Positions 29,164-42,300 of a stretch of DNA of 64,000 nt are shown here, in pieces. The position numbers and the translations under genes are program-made. The stretch spans positions 61,846,228 through 61,910,227 of the forward strand of contig NC_088716.1 of NCBI RefSeq assembly GCF_963576615.1, in the 5' to 3' direction. Source of the stretch: Watersipora subatra (Eukaryota; Bryozoa; Gymnolaemata; Cheilostomatida; Watersiporidae). Under the pieces are notes generated by a model that searched no databases, was not told the origin of the DNA, and was given only the letters and a program-made list of their open reading frames with translations. Position 1 is the first letter of the stretch; each line of letters starts with the position of its first letter.

Positions 29164-30580
29164 GAAGATGATGAAGTGGATGCTGCATATTCGTTATAGA
29201 GTGCTCAATGATAAATCAGAGCCAAATTACAAAATATGTAAAAATGGAACTTCACTTTTGCATATTTTATGTAAAGTACGGAAGAGAGAGAGGAGAAACA
29301 TCCTCACACACTCCAAAAGATCAATCCTATGTAGTGAAGGAGAATACTGGGGAAAAACATCAGCTGATGAACTATTTGACATAACAATGGGAAGTTTCGA
29401 CGGTGCCGAAACTTGTGAAATGGTCGGTACATTTCTATTTCACCAGATCACAACAAAGCATGGTAACAACTTTAGATTGTACAAAAATTATGGGCTAGGC
29501 ATAGTAGAAGGTTCAGCACGCAATGCAGAATCTATGAAAAAAGATCTCTGTGTTGTAATCAGCCCATATGGACTAAAGATTACAATCAATGCTAAAAAGA
29601 AAGTTGTAAACTTTCTTGATGTCACCCTCAACCTAGACAATGGTAACCACATATCATACGTCAAACCCAATGAGAGACCAGTGTATGTCCATGAAGAGTC
29701 CAACGATCCACCTGGCATAATTAGAAACATCCCAACAAGCATAAATAAGAGACTCTCTACAATTTCATCTGATGCTGAGTGTTTCAAACAGCAAATATCT
29801 ACTAAGAAGCACTAACTAAAAGTGGATATGACTACCAACTAACATATTAACAACAGCAATCAACATCTGAAAACAGACGTCGCAAACAAAGCTGAACAAT
29901 TACATGGAACAACCCACCTTACAGCAATAATGTCTCTACTAACATTGGTAAACTTCTCATCAAACTAGTCAAGAAGGAATTTACAACAAGGCACCCACTA
30001 CATAAAATATTCAACAGCAACACTATCAAAATTAGCTAGAGATGTATAAATAATATAAGAGACTCCACCAATGCTCACAACAAAACTATACTGACCACCA
30101 ATACCGCAATTGAAGATAGAACATGCAACTGTAAAAAAAGAGAAGAGTGCCGAATGAATAGAGAATGCCTGAAAACATTATTGATATACCAGGCTACTGT
30201 GCAAACCAACACTAATCCACCAGACCAAACATATTTTGGACTCACAGAGAATACTTTTACGACGCGATTCACAAACCATAAAGCGTCTTTCAACCACCCA
30301 TCTAAGAGAAACTCTACTGAATTAAGCAAATAAATATACATATATACATATATAACATACATATTGTCACTAAAGGACAATAATACCAACTACATAACAT
30401 CATGAGAAACTCTACGACATGCTAAAGCATACAACACTATCTCCAACAAGTGCAACTTATGCTTATGGGAGAAATTCTATATTATTTACAGATCATCACT
30501 GGCCACTCTTAATAAACGTAACGAGCTATTGTCAACATGCAGACATTCATTTAAGTTCTTGCTACGCAATTATATCACTT
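29164..30580 (+). pseudogene. Penelope-like retroelement (RT C-terminus and GIY-YIG endonuclease), decayed
   Basis: The first frame is open to 29815 and carries YWGKTSADELFD, GSFDGAETCEMVGTFL, FRLYKNYGLGIVEGSA, KKVVNFLDVTLNL and NIPTSINKRLSTISSDAE, the conserved end of the Penelope-like reverse transcriptase. After a stop, shifted frames continue with NNPPYSNNVSTNIGK and LHKIFNSNT. They then give a GIY-YIG domain: QTYFGLTENTFTTRFTNH, FNHPSKRNSTELSK, a TA-rich insertion with stops, and CNLCLWEKFYI with LNKRNELLSTCRH. Several frameshifts and stops make it non-functional, and the 5' part of the RT is missing. The YIG of the endonuclease reads YFG. Confidence 0.88.
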
Positions 30581-30589
30581 AACTATTTG

Positions 30590-31370
<781 letters not shown>

Positions 31371-33535
31371 CTGTGGCCTATATTATTGTTTTTATTGTTA
31401 AAAAAACAGTTACGCTAGCTGCTTTAGCTAGTTGTCACGCAAATGAAAGCTGGAGTTATCTCTACTTTCTAAAGGGTAACTCTTTAATGGAAGGGTTCAC
31501 AAGCAGTATTATGCAAATTGAAAATAATGCGTGTTATAGGTAAAAGTCTTTTTGCTTCTTTAGAATTTCTGTGAGAATCTTTGTAGCAACGTTTCACACA
31601 TTATAGATGACTGGGTTTTTCACGAGGATTGGGCATCAGACGTACTAGTAACAAAAGTAGAAGCTGCCTTGCTTCATTTATTTTTTCGGCAGCACTTTGA
31701 TAAAAAGAATTGTTACATTCAGTGCTTTTTGGTTTTTTTTTATAGATTTGAACAAGCTAGAGTGTTGTTTATAATGCATATAAAACGGCCCTGCACAGCC
31801 AGATGTGTATAAGTATAAGGAATTGTGTAAAACTAAGAACTTTTATCGAAATCTAACTGAACAGAACCACCAATAGCTGAATAAGAGAATGAATAAGGTA
31901 GACACCCAATCCAAATAGGGCTAATGGTAATGCTGTTAATGTATTCTCTTGCCCAATGTATTCTCTCTTGCAGATACAAAAGCATGTTTATGTTCCAATT
32001 CAATGTTAATGTGAAAGTCTCTTTTAGAAAAGTGATGATTAAGAAAAATAACTACTGTACTTGTTTTACTTTTAATGCATTCATTGACTACTAGATACTG
32101 ATTTGATGCGCTTTCCGACACGTAACACGCTTATCCTTGTTTAACCACATTAATTTTGAAAGTGGATTTAGTGTATTCCTGTTGAATCCAAACCAATAAG
32201 TTGTTTGGCAGTCACACAGACAGCACAACTCCAAATAAACCTCAGTGAGTGGCTCTGTGGCCTTAATGACATCATGACCCTGAAAATATAACTGACAGGA
32301 GTTATCATTTCATTCACTTATGTCATATGAACGAGACTAAAGACGGTGAGCAATAAGAAATCACCCAAGCGGAATACGAATAATAACACCAACTCAAAAG
32401 CGTAGGTCAGGAGCTGCTATGGCGATTCTGTAAGTGAAGACCTACATTCCTTTGTCAAAGCTTTCTTGTTTATTAGTGAGCACACTGGTGTTCATAAACG
32501 CCTAAACTTTTCTTTGAGAATTACCAATAGATACCCTCAACCTATTAGTTCGATGAGTATTTATGTTATATGTTACAGGCTACCGTAAGATATATGGATG
32601 ATGAATATGGCACCAAATTAAAATAGAAAGTTAAAAAATGTAATAACATATTACGCTTGTAATTATATTTTATAAGAAATTCATAGAAATAAGGAATGAT
32701 TAAACAGTTTTAGGTACTCTGCATTAATTAAGCAATGTCTGTGATGGAAGATTCTGCTATATTCAGCTTCAGAGACAAATTTCAGGCACTTGCTACATTG
32801 CGGCACATATTGGCATTTTCCATTTAGTTTGTCCCTAACCACAATGACATGTTACCATAATTGGCAAGCCTCTTTTAGGTAAGACACTACCAATTGTTTT
32901 CCAGCTTCCTGTAAAACTCCTTTTCTCCTTTTGTTATAATTCAGGTTGCATATTTATGAAGCCAGTTGTCACACATTTCTATAAAAATATGTATAAACAA
33001 GGCAATAGTAGTAATAATAATAGTAATAATAGCAATAATAATAATAATGATAACACACAGGGTCTAATTTGACAAGAGCGTAAAGCTATATGAGAGAGCA
33101 AGATTAAAATGTTATCCTTATTCTAAGTACAACTATTCTAGGTAGTAATTCTACTCTCCCTTACTAAGCTGTTTTGTTGATCATGCCACGTTATTGTCCC
33201 AAAAGCTGGAAATGGGTTAAAAGCCAAGTTTTGTTGGTCTATTAATGTAATAAATAATTTTTCTACAACTAATCTTAACGGTTAATAGGCTTTAGTTTGA
33301 TATATCGCTAAGATATGACAAAAAATTTCAAAGAGGAAATGTGTAAAACGGAAAATGATAACACCATTTAATGTTTTGTATTACAATGCTTTTAACTAAT
33401 CTGTATGTATTGGGCATGCCACTTCCTAATTACGTACCATTTAGTCTGAATACGGTGGTGTAGGTTTATTGACTTATCAAGTTTTCGTTTGAGAAATATT
33501 GGCGTTGGCGTCAGTCATCCTGGGTATTAGTATTA
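31371..33535. other. Intergenic, no gene recognised
   Basis: AT-rich sequence. The only structured feature is an (AAT)n-type microsatellite at about 33008-33050. ORFs here are short and without recognisable motifs. Confidence 0.4.
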
Positions 33536-33536
33536 G

Positions 33537-33850
33537 ACTAGCTGTGCTTCTCGGCGTTGCTCGGGTATTAAAAATCAGCTTATAAATAATGAGAAGTAAT
33601 GAGAGTTGCCTGCCACTTGCTATTAGCCTGGCACATTGCCAATGAAAAATATGAGTAAGCATACTAATGAGAGCTATTCATCTCACGTTACACAATCACC
33701 ATGCGTAATACGCAAAGCCATTGGGTATTTGTTCCCATATAGCGCATATATTGGCTAGCTATCAAATAAATCTCTGTGGTCTAATTAGTATGGTGTCGGA
33801 CCGGTGATTGGTAGGGTCTGAGATCAAATCTTCTTCGGTATGGATTTATT
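33537..33850 (-). repeat. Dispersed repeat family, copy C, with tRNA-like segment
   Basis: The end at 33537-33572 reads, on the minus strand, ACCCGAGCAACGCCGAGAAG then CACAGCTAGT, the same terminus as copies A and B. At 33778-33842 on the plus strand TGGTCTAATTAGTATGG and GAGATCAAATCT resemble tRNA A and B boxes, suggesting a tRNA-derived SINE segment. Confidence 0.5.
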
Positions 33851-33904
33851 ATTTCAAGATTTTAATAGCTATGGCTGGAGGGAGACACATACAGATACTT
33901 TGAA

Positions 33905-34500
33905 AAATATATATATAGATTAGCTGTGCTACCCGCCATTGCCCGAGTAATAAAAAAGTCTTTGGTCGGAAAATTGATATGGATTTAACATATAACAACG
34001 TTTGCCATTCTAGCTTTCAAACTTCATATCATGCGGAAAATATTTTGCACAGGTCAAATAAACTAGAAATGTAAAACAACCATAAAAGGGTTTAGATGTG
34101 AATGCGAAATAATTAGCAAGCACGTAATAGCTAAATTAAGTCCGTTTTGCTACGATTACAATAAAAGATGTTTAGGCAATGATACAATTAGTGCCAACTG
34201 AGAAAACAAAATAAAAGTTGGGAATATGTCGAATTAATAACAACTCTTGCATAGAAGTGTGTGTGTATAAAAAGGTTACTGTTCCACCAGAAGCTATCCA
34301 ACAAAACGGAGACAATATAATTGTCCGCCTGAAAAGAATTGGCCTTGACCCCAGATATAGTAATTGAACCTTACGAAAAATATTTCTTAACAGGGCATCG
34401 TAATGCGTGGCCGCATTGGTAAAATAATCAGCGTGCGCTACTGCTATATTTATAGCTGGACGCACCTACACACCAACACTTAGAAATATATACCGGTATA
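33905..34500 (-). repeat. Dispersed repeat family, copy B (unoccupied paralogue of copy A)
   Basis: Minus-strand copy of the repeat at 8290-10600. It ends at ~33920 with GGGCAATGGCGGGTAGCACA. It carries a single TTAA (34233-34236) and a single CAAGAGTT (34241-34248) at the places where copy A holds the piggyBac element and the 446-bp insert. Confidence 0.8.
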
Positions 34501-36316
34501 TATAGATAGATGATAAGTAAAGGGCTGCTTTTAGATATAAACCTACACATACCTATGTTACACACATGTTCATATTTGGAAATGCTGTGATGGTTACACA
34601 TTCAAGGAACAGCTTGTAGCACTAATGTATATAATGTATATATTGTATAGAAGGTCCCACTGACACAGATTTATCTCTGCTTTGTCAGCACTAATGCTGA
34701 TAAGACAACTCTGCAAGGGCGAGTATGTAAGTTACAATGCCTGCTAATCGGTCTTCATATACCACGAAAACGCAAAGCAGTCAAGTCATGCTTCATAGAA
34801 CCAGTGTAAATGAAACCCATGCCTTTAGCAACTTTATGGCTTCAAAACATTAATATCTGAGGTCACATTCTCCTCAACAGTGTATTGTAAGTATAAACCT
34901 TAAAATCTAAGCAACGCCTTTAACTTGGAATTTTTGTCTCTGGTTGTTGCAGAGCTCCTGGTTTTGGGACGGGATAAATCCAACAACGCAAATACCAGCA
35001 AGAACTTTGCACACGCTAAACTAGTTAATTCTACTGTTTTCTGTTGTATTTTGATATCAGTTGTTTCTACAGTAATATAGAATTTCAGATGCTTGCTATT
35101 GATGTACTTAGTTAATTTGTACTTACAGAAAACTAAACTAGTTAATTTTGTATCCCATGTGTGTTCTACCTAATCTAAGATTATTCAGTTTTTGTCACTT
35201 ACATATATTCACTTACTCTATACACTGCGTATATAGTCTTTAGAACAAGCTAGTCACTAGCATCATGGCAGCTGAGCTAACACTATTGAGGAATGCGCAT
35301 AACAAGCTGAGAGATATGGGAGGCAAATAGTGACTCATCCTCAACATTTCGTACTATTTGCAGGCTGCAGCCAATTGCACTTTTAATATTGTAGTTAACT
35401 CGCTACACTACTAATCACTTTACTAGCAGCCTAGACAGAAATTGCATTCGTTCTACAGTAGGTGACAGCCACCTGAGTTTGCTTGCTGCGATACTACAAA
35501 TGTAAGGATAGAAGCAAAAGAAAAGTTACAGTTGTTTCCAATAAACAATAATCGCGAAATAAATCTGCTCGTGAGAATATTCCAAGGAGAAAAAGGCACA
35601 TCCGGCATTACATCAGTCATATGATGCCATTGCTAACCAACCTGAAACAAATTTTCACACTCGTTTACAGCCGAGAGATCTACTGAAGTCTATTGGAGTC
35701 AGTAGGAGTTGCTTCCCAAAAGCTTTGTTCCTTACCCATTCATGACTTCATAATCAAACAAAAATCACCCGCGAGAAACAAATGGACAGGTTCTTGCTGT
35801 ACTAATCAACCACCGATTAGAAACTGCAGAAATATTCACACTGAAGCAGCCCACACACTGTATAATTATTCTATAGGTCTATAGTAGAATCCTGTCTGCT
35901 AAATGCCCACCATAACATAATGTATTATTGCAACTATGAGGCATGCGTCTGATTGCCAACACCATTCTTCCTTATGCCCACTCCCTCGACAGTCTTGCGT
36001 GATAACAACTCCGATATGTCTATTGTCGAGCAGACAACTATTAAAAGTTTACCGTACATGCTCATCGTACATGAACATACCATAATTGTGGCGAAGCAAT
36101 GGAGCCCACTTTCCATACTCTGGTTTGAGTGCGCTATTACGTTCCGACTTGCTTTTATTGACATCTTGCGCTAATTTCCTGCCCGTGTGCTTGTCAAAAT
36201 AATAAAATTGGCTATTTATATATCTACTCTTGTGTAATAAACCTAAACGCGAAGGCATATAGCTTGTTTGAGCGAAACAAGCATACATTGTTTTTCACAG
36301 CAATATATATCGCAGA
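34501..36316. promoter_or_regulatory. Upstream region of the ACAP gene
   Basis: No coding sequence recognised. The ACAP promoter and any noncoding 5' exon should lie here. A CGCAG just before the start codon could be a splice acceptor. Confidence 0.35.
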
Positions 36317-36369
36317 ATGAAAATTAGTGTTAATGTGGAAGAATGCAAGAGAGACTCTCCAAAGTTCAG
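36317..36369 (+). CDS. ACAP: ACAP exon 1 (start codon)
   Basis: Encodes [17 protein letters not shown] plus two bases, matching the MxxxxxFEECLKDSPRFR start of ACAPs. Donor GTTTGT, phase 2. Confidence 0.9.
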
Positions 36370-39300
36370 GTTTGTATTGAAGCAAAATTTGCAGTTGTAT
36401 CACGCATACATGTACATTGTATATGAGACCTAGAATGAATTTATTGAATTTCTAGCAATAATTGTAAGTTTAATTTGGTTATCTAGCTACTAAAAATAGA
36501 TTGTTGTTGTTTTATAACTGACTGTCAGGCGCACGAATGCAGTAAAGAATCATTTTGCTAGACCAAGTTCTCAATCCCAAATAATAATAATTTCGCTTCC
36601 CTTTTGTAACAAAAATATTAAAAACAAAAGAAAAACCTAAACTATAAATGTTACAAACGTTGATTGCTACAAAGGCATCCACCCACGGTTCACCTTCATA
36701 ATTTCGTAATTTTTGCAGTTTCGAAATTTATGTACGTCACAAGAGAGTAGGCATTTTGTAATCGAGCTTTCTTTACACTTTTTTACTTTTCGTATCTATC
36801 AGCAAAAATGAAGTGTTTTGTCTGTGGAATTTGCTTGTGATGCTTGTGGCTGTTGCTGCATGTGTCCTGTACTAAACCTAAAAATCAAGCGAGGTATTCT
36901 TAAGAACAAACTCTATGAAAAGAGTGTTGGCCCTGAAAAGGGCCGTGAGAGGAATAACTTCGAAAGGTTATTCTATCTGTATGCTGCCGATCCCAAGAAA
37001 GTCGAACTTATCAAGGCCAAGAGAATCTCGCTGATTCTTGGTAACAATTTGAAAGGCAACTTCTCTTGTTGGTGTGGGCGCTACCCTGAGAGAGTTAGAT
37101 GAGCACTACACCAGTCTTCTGCACCTACTCTGCGGCAGCCTCGGAGAAGAGAAGACACTTTTCTCTCCCATTGTCTGCTGGTGCACTTTAACTTAGTGGG
37201 CGATGTCTGTGTGGCCACAGACCGCCGATGAACCGTCTCAATGTGCTGATTCAGCATCGCCCTGGTAGCCAAAACCCTTGTGCAGGAGACACACTTCAGC
37301 TTCTTGATGTGGCACCTCTTGTATCATCACAGTTCTCTCAGCGAGGCGAAGCGCTTCAGTCATTCGACACGGAAAAGCATGGTGAACTGATCAAAAGACA
37401 AAGTGACCGAGTCGACATATATAGAGAAGGGACTTCTAGGACAGATGTTGACCTAGAAAAGATGATAGACAGCATTTATCGAGATTTATAGAAAATTCGT
37501 TTGCATTAAACAATCTTTAACAAATTTATTTTTACTGTTCACATGTTTGAAGAATTTTATGTTCATGATTTCGTGTCAGAATAATCTAAGTATCTGTTCT
37601 AATTAAATATTAGCTGTTAAAGTTATTGAAGTAATACTTTTTGGTTTTTGTTGGAACATTTTTTCGAGATGAGTTTTTGTATTTAGTCTTTTTTGTTACC
37701 AAAATGTGTCTTACTGATTGCTAAGAGTACTGTTCCCTACATAGTAAATGTAAAATTTTATGTATTTTTTATTAGTGTTTTGATTATTGCACTGCAATGG
37801 CTAGTTGTCACTCAAAAAATTTTATTGTTACGAATGTGAAAGTTTTTACGCAGTCAGCAAGGCGATGTGATTTGTCAGTTTGAACAATAACTGTTGATCT
37901 CTAGGCCAATCGCTTATGGGATATAAATACTACTGTAATTTTTTAGGCGAGTCAGCTTGTGTTTTGCTCTTAAAAGAGACATATGACATTATTACTATAA
38001 TAAAATCGTTTATTTGTTGGAGAAATATTATTTCTGCTCGGACAAGAATGCACCAATAATTGGATAACTAAAATAGTTATTGTTTTTACAAGAGTTGAGT
38101 TTCTTCCTGTTGGTTTCAGCAGGTTGCATTGCAGGCAAAGTTGGGTTTAGCGCAATCATTTGGGTTCAGCAGAGCACAAATGAGTTGGTTTCAGCTCCCT
38201 CCTGTTGGTTCCAGCAGGTTGTATCATCGACAGTGTTGGGTTCAGCGCACTCTGCTGGGTTCAGCGGAGCACAAGTGAGTTGGTTTCAGCTTCCTCCTGT
38301 TGGGTTCAGCAGGTGGTATCACCGACGCTTGAGAAGCCTTAGGTCCAGTGCAGATATGTCAGAAATAAGGATTGTCTCCACCCCGCTCTTATGAGTTTTC
38401 TTCAGTCCTTAATTGTTTCTGTGAAAAGACATACTTGTATAGACAGTATTTTCATGACTCTATAAATTATCTGGCTAACTTCAACTTTTTTACTATTCGA
38501 AGACACGAAACAGCATTGAACATAAATATATGTGATTAATCTATTTTGCTGATACATAAAATTCATATCTTGACTTGGAACTTCCGTAGTGCAAGGAATC
38601 ACATGAATTACGTCTATTAGTATTAAGTTTAAGAATAGCTTCTCAGAGTGTGAAGGTTAAGAATTTATTGAAAGGTAGAGTATCTCAATTAGGTTTGCTT
38701 TTGCACTTTATGTTGTCACCCTTACTGGATTTTATGCATGTCCAGCTTTTTACTTCCTTTTCTATCAATAGAGTTATGAAACATTCTTTTCATGTTAGTC
38801 CAAGTGTATGCATTCTACTTGTGTTGCTGATTGATTGCATCATTTGTGTTTTAATGTTTATGACTTAAGGGTTTATATATAGCGAAAGATGACGATCTTT
38901 CGCTATATATAATTAATGCAATACAACCTTGATTTATTGATATGGTAAGCTGTGGCAGAAAAGTTTGGCCATCACCTGTTTTATTTAGTTCGTTGAAAAA
39001 TTCATAACAAAGCCTCATTGCTACTGATCATAATTTTAGAAAAATCTCCAGCATGTAATCTTTTATATTCAGGGACTCACTTACCTTTTGCCAAAACCTT
39101 AACTCTACGCATGTGAACGACAATTGGATTTTATCATGTGTTCAAGCTGATGAAATATAAAATGATATGCTAGATAATGTGTGCTTGTGATAGGCAGTGG
39201 TGATACCAGCAGTGCTTGCACAAAGCAGTTCAACACGGAAGGCACTTGTCTTCATAAACCGAAATGCGTCAGCCACTTACAAGTAGAATTAAACCATCTT

Positions 39301-42300
39301 TCTCAAGCCGCACACAGTAGACGCCATCTGCTATGACATAAGCTGTCAAAAATGGCTGTTTGCCTCCCTCGGGCTACTAGGATTCTTAAATTAGTGACAC
39401 ATGATTGATGCATCACGCATTTGTTTGTATTACCTCCGTGTACTTCCTTTTAGCATATCCTTTTATGTTGAAGCACTATTTCAGGCCATAAGCTACTAAC
39501 AAGAATTCTCTGATTGCTACCCAGTCATAGAGAAGCACAGGAAACATTTTGCTTAACTAAAAAATCTACCCTTGTTTTTTATATTCATTTTCATTGTGCT
39601 GAATGCATTTGAGCTGCTTTTAAAGAACGCTAGTATTAAACCCTAGCAATCGATTTCTTTGATTGAGAATCAGATAGCTCACAGGTTGGTCTTGAAGAGG
39701 CTGGTTCTGAGGAACTAGATGTAGTTTTGGAACTAAATATTTTTGGCAACCCGGCGGAAGGCACAGAGCATATGTATGTGAAGTTTGGACGAAATTAGCC
39801 CAAAAATTTGGGAACACATAGGGTTCACACACACTCACTATGTTTCCATGATGCGCAGTGCTTCGGAGTTGCGCTATCTCCGAATCATGGAAACGGCGTC
39901 TTCGCACTGAAATCACTGCGCACTGATCAGTGCGAAGCCAGTGCAAATTCGCAGCAAGGAAACAGCGACTGCGCAGTGGCTGCGCATAGCTCTCATGCCG
40001 TGGAGACAGATTTTACGATGACCATAAACTAGTACAAAGGTTGTCCTGCTAATCTTGTTTTTTTACTATTCTTCCGATCTTCTTTCACAAAAATTTAATT
40101 ATAGTCTGCATTCACGAGGATGATGAGGTGATTACTTTCCTGGACTTTGTTATCGATGCCAACACTTCGAAAAATAGGTGGCAAGTCCTAAATTAACGTT
40201 TAAATAATATATTACTTAAAAATACTTAGTAAAAATATATTACTATGTAAAAAGTGTGTTAAGGTTTGTAAAACCTTGTGAATGTGTATTGTAAATAAAA
40301 GTATAATGACGACAGAATAATAAAAAAGATTGTTTATGACGTTCGGTATCCGTGATCGATTCTATTTCTCCATCAGGCGATTCGATTTATACAATTTCTC
40401 TTCTCTGGCTAATTTGCGGTATTTGCTGAAAACCACTGCGCAGCATGGAAACGTACAATCCTCTCGACTTCGGAGGGGGCTGCTTCGCAGTACTGCGCAC
40501 CATGGAAACATAGTGACTAACAGACAGATACACGCACTGCATGTATCATGACATGTATCACCGCAAGTATCCACATGACAAAGTGGAGCTTATTAATATA
40601 GATTTATACTAGCTATAGGTACATCGTGTTTATTCTTGTTTTATTGCAACATATTGGAAGAATCTACTGCTCAGCCTCATAGCGGGAAGACGAAATTGCT
40701 ACATTATTGTATTCGATACTCCTTTTCATTATAGGGTTGTTGCAAAGATTTGTTAAAATGTGGAGCCTCTGGTCATAGATACCTAGCCAATGCATTGCTT
40801 ACAACTGTATTACGTGACATCATCTCCAGATAGTATTCATATTCTGTTTGAAGGTCTGACATAGAGGCAGCAGAACAGAGTATACTCATTCTGGAAGGAA
40901 AACTTGAGAAGGTTTGTTTCTGAGCATTGATTGAGGGGTGTATGAAATAGTGCATTACTACTAACTAGGTTTGCTAGAAACTACATTATGTTTATTAGAG
41001 CATTTGATGCAATATATGGTGTGTTTACTAGGGTATGTTGCATGCTTATTAGAAGCTATGGTGTGTTTACTAGGGTATGTTGTATGCTTATTAGAAGGTA
41101 TGGTGTGTTTTTAAGAAATTTTGTGTGCTTGTTACAAGGTATGATGTGTTTATTAGAGAATGTTATATGCTTATGTTTATGTGTACTAGGGAATGCTGTA
41201 TGTTTGTTAAAGATATGGTGTGGTTATTAGGGTAAGTTGTATCCTTGTTAGAAGGTATGGCATGTTTACTAGGACATGCTACAAGCTGCCTTGAAGGCAC
41301 AACATGTCCTCTTGAGAATGTGGTACGCTTGTTGGGAGGTAACAGATTGTAAGATTCAACTTTAGTAATATAAAGTTGTTATCAGATGTTAGTTGTCATT
41401 CACTCTAGAGCTTTACTCTTAGCCAGGCATCCTGTTCAACGACTCGCAAAAATCAAAGGATTAACCAATTTCTATCATAAACCCTAATGCGTAGCTATCA
41501 TAAACTATAATATTTTATAAATACATAAATTGGTGAGTAATTGTATATATCACCGGTATACAAATGAAGTAATACGATCTTAGGGAGGAGGCTAGGGTAC
41601 TGATTTTACCCGCATCACTAGGCGTTATCACGCACCTGAGAAATCCTTTGCTTAGTTTTTATATCTGCCTCTCTCTGTTTAGGTTCGATAAATGCTACAT
41701 TTTTTCCTTGTAATTTGGCTGCTGGAAAGCTAGATTCTACCTTCCTAATAAATAATCTTTAAATAAACGTGAATTTCATAACAATAAAGCCATCTCAAAT
41801 TGGAGATGCACTCAGAGGCATCCTGAGAAGGAAATCTTTTTAGTTGTTATTACAGTAACAATTGTTATAATATACTTTAGGAGTTATGCTAGTATTATTA
41901 TCGATATAATTTTTTCTTACATGTATGTGATTTGGTGTGCTATGATCTGAATATAGTGTGAACAATGCCGGCTGTAGATAATTTCTATATAGACCAACGA
42001 ATGTAGACTAGAAGAATACTGACAACATCAACTTTTCTGTGGTTTTCTCCCCATACTAACTCTCTTCTTAAAATATAGGCTGTGTTAAACTGTCATATCT
42101 TGTATGTTAGAGCAAATACTCCTATAAGAATCATAGTCTTTCATTTAATCTGTTCCGCAGCTCAAACACCTTTGGTAACACCTTATTAAACACTGCAGGT
42201 AATTATGTATAGCTTTAAAACTATTGCATTATATAACACTTTATGCAAACTAAACATGCGAACCTAGATTTCGTACAAAAGAACTAAATTAATAAAATAA

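Noticed and set aside
40773..40955. 60-codon minus-strand ORF
   Set aside because: Antisense to ACAP exon 2; no recognisable domain.
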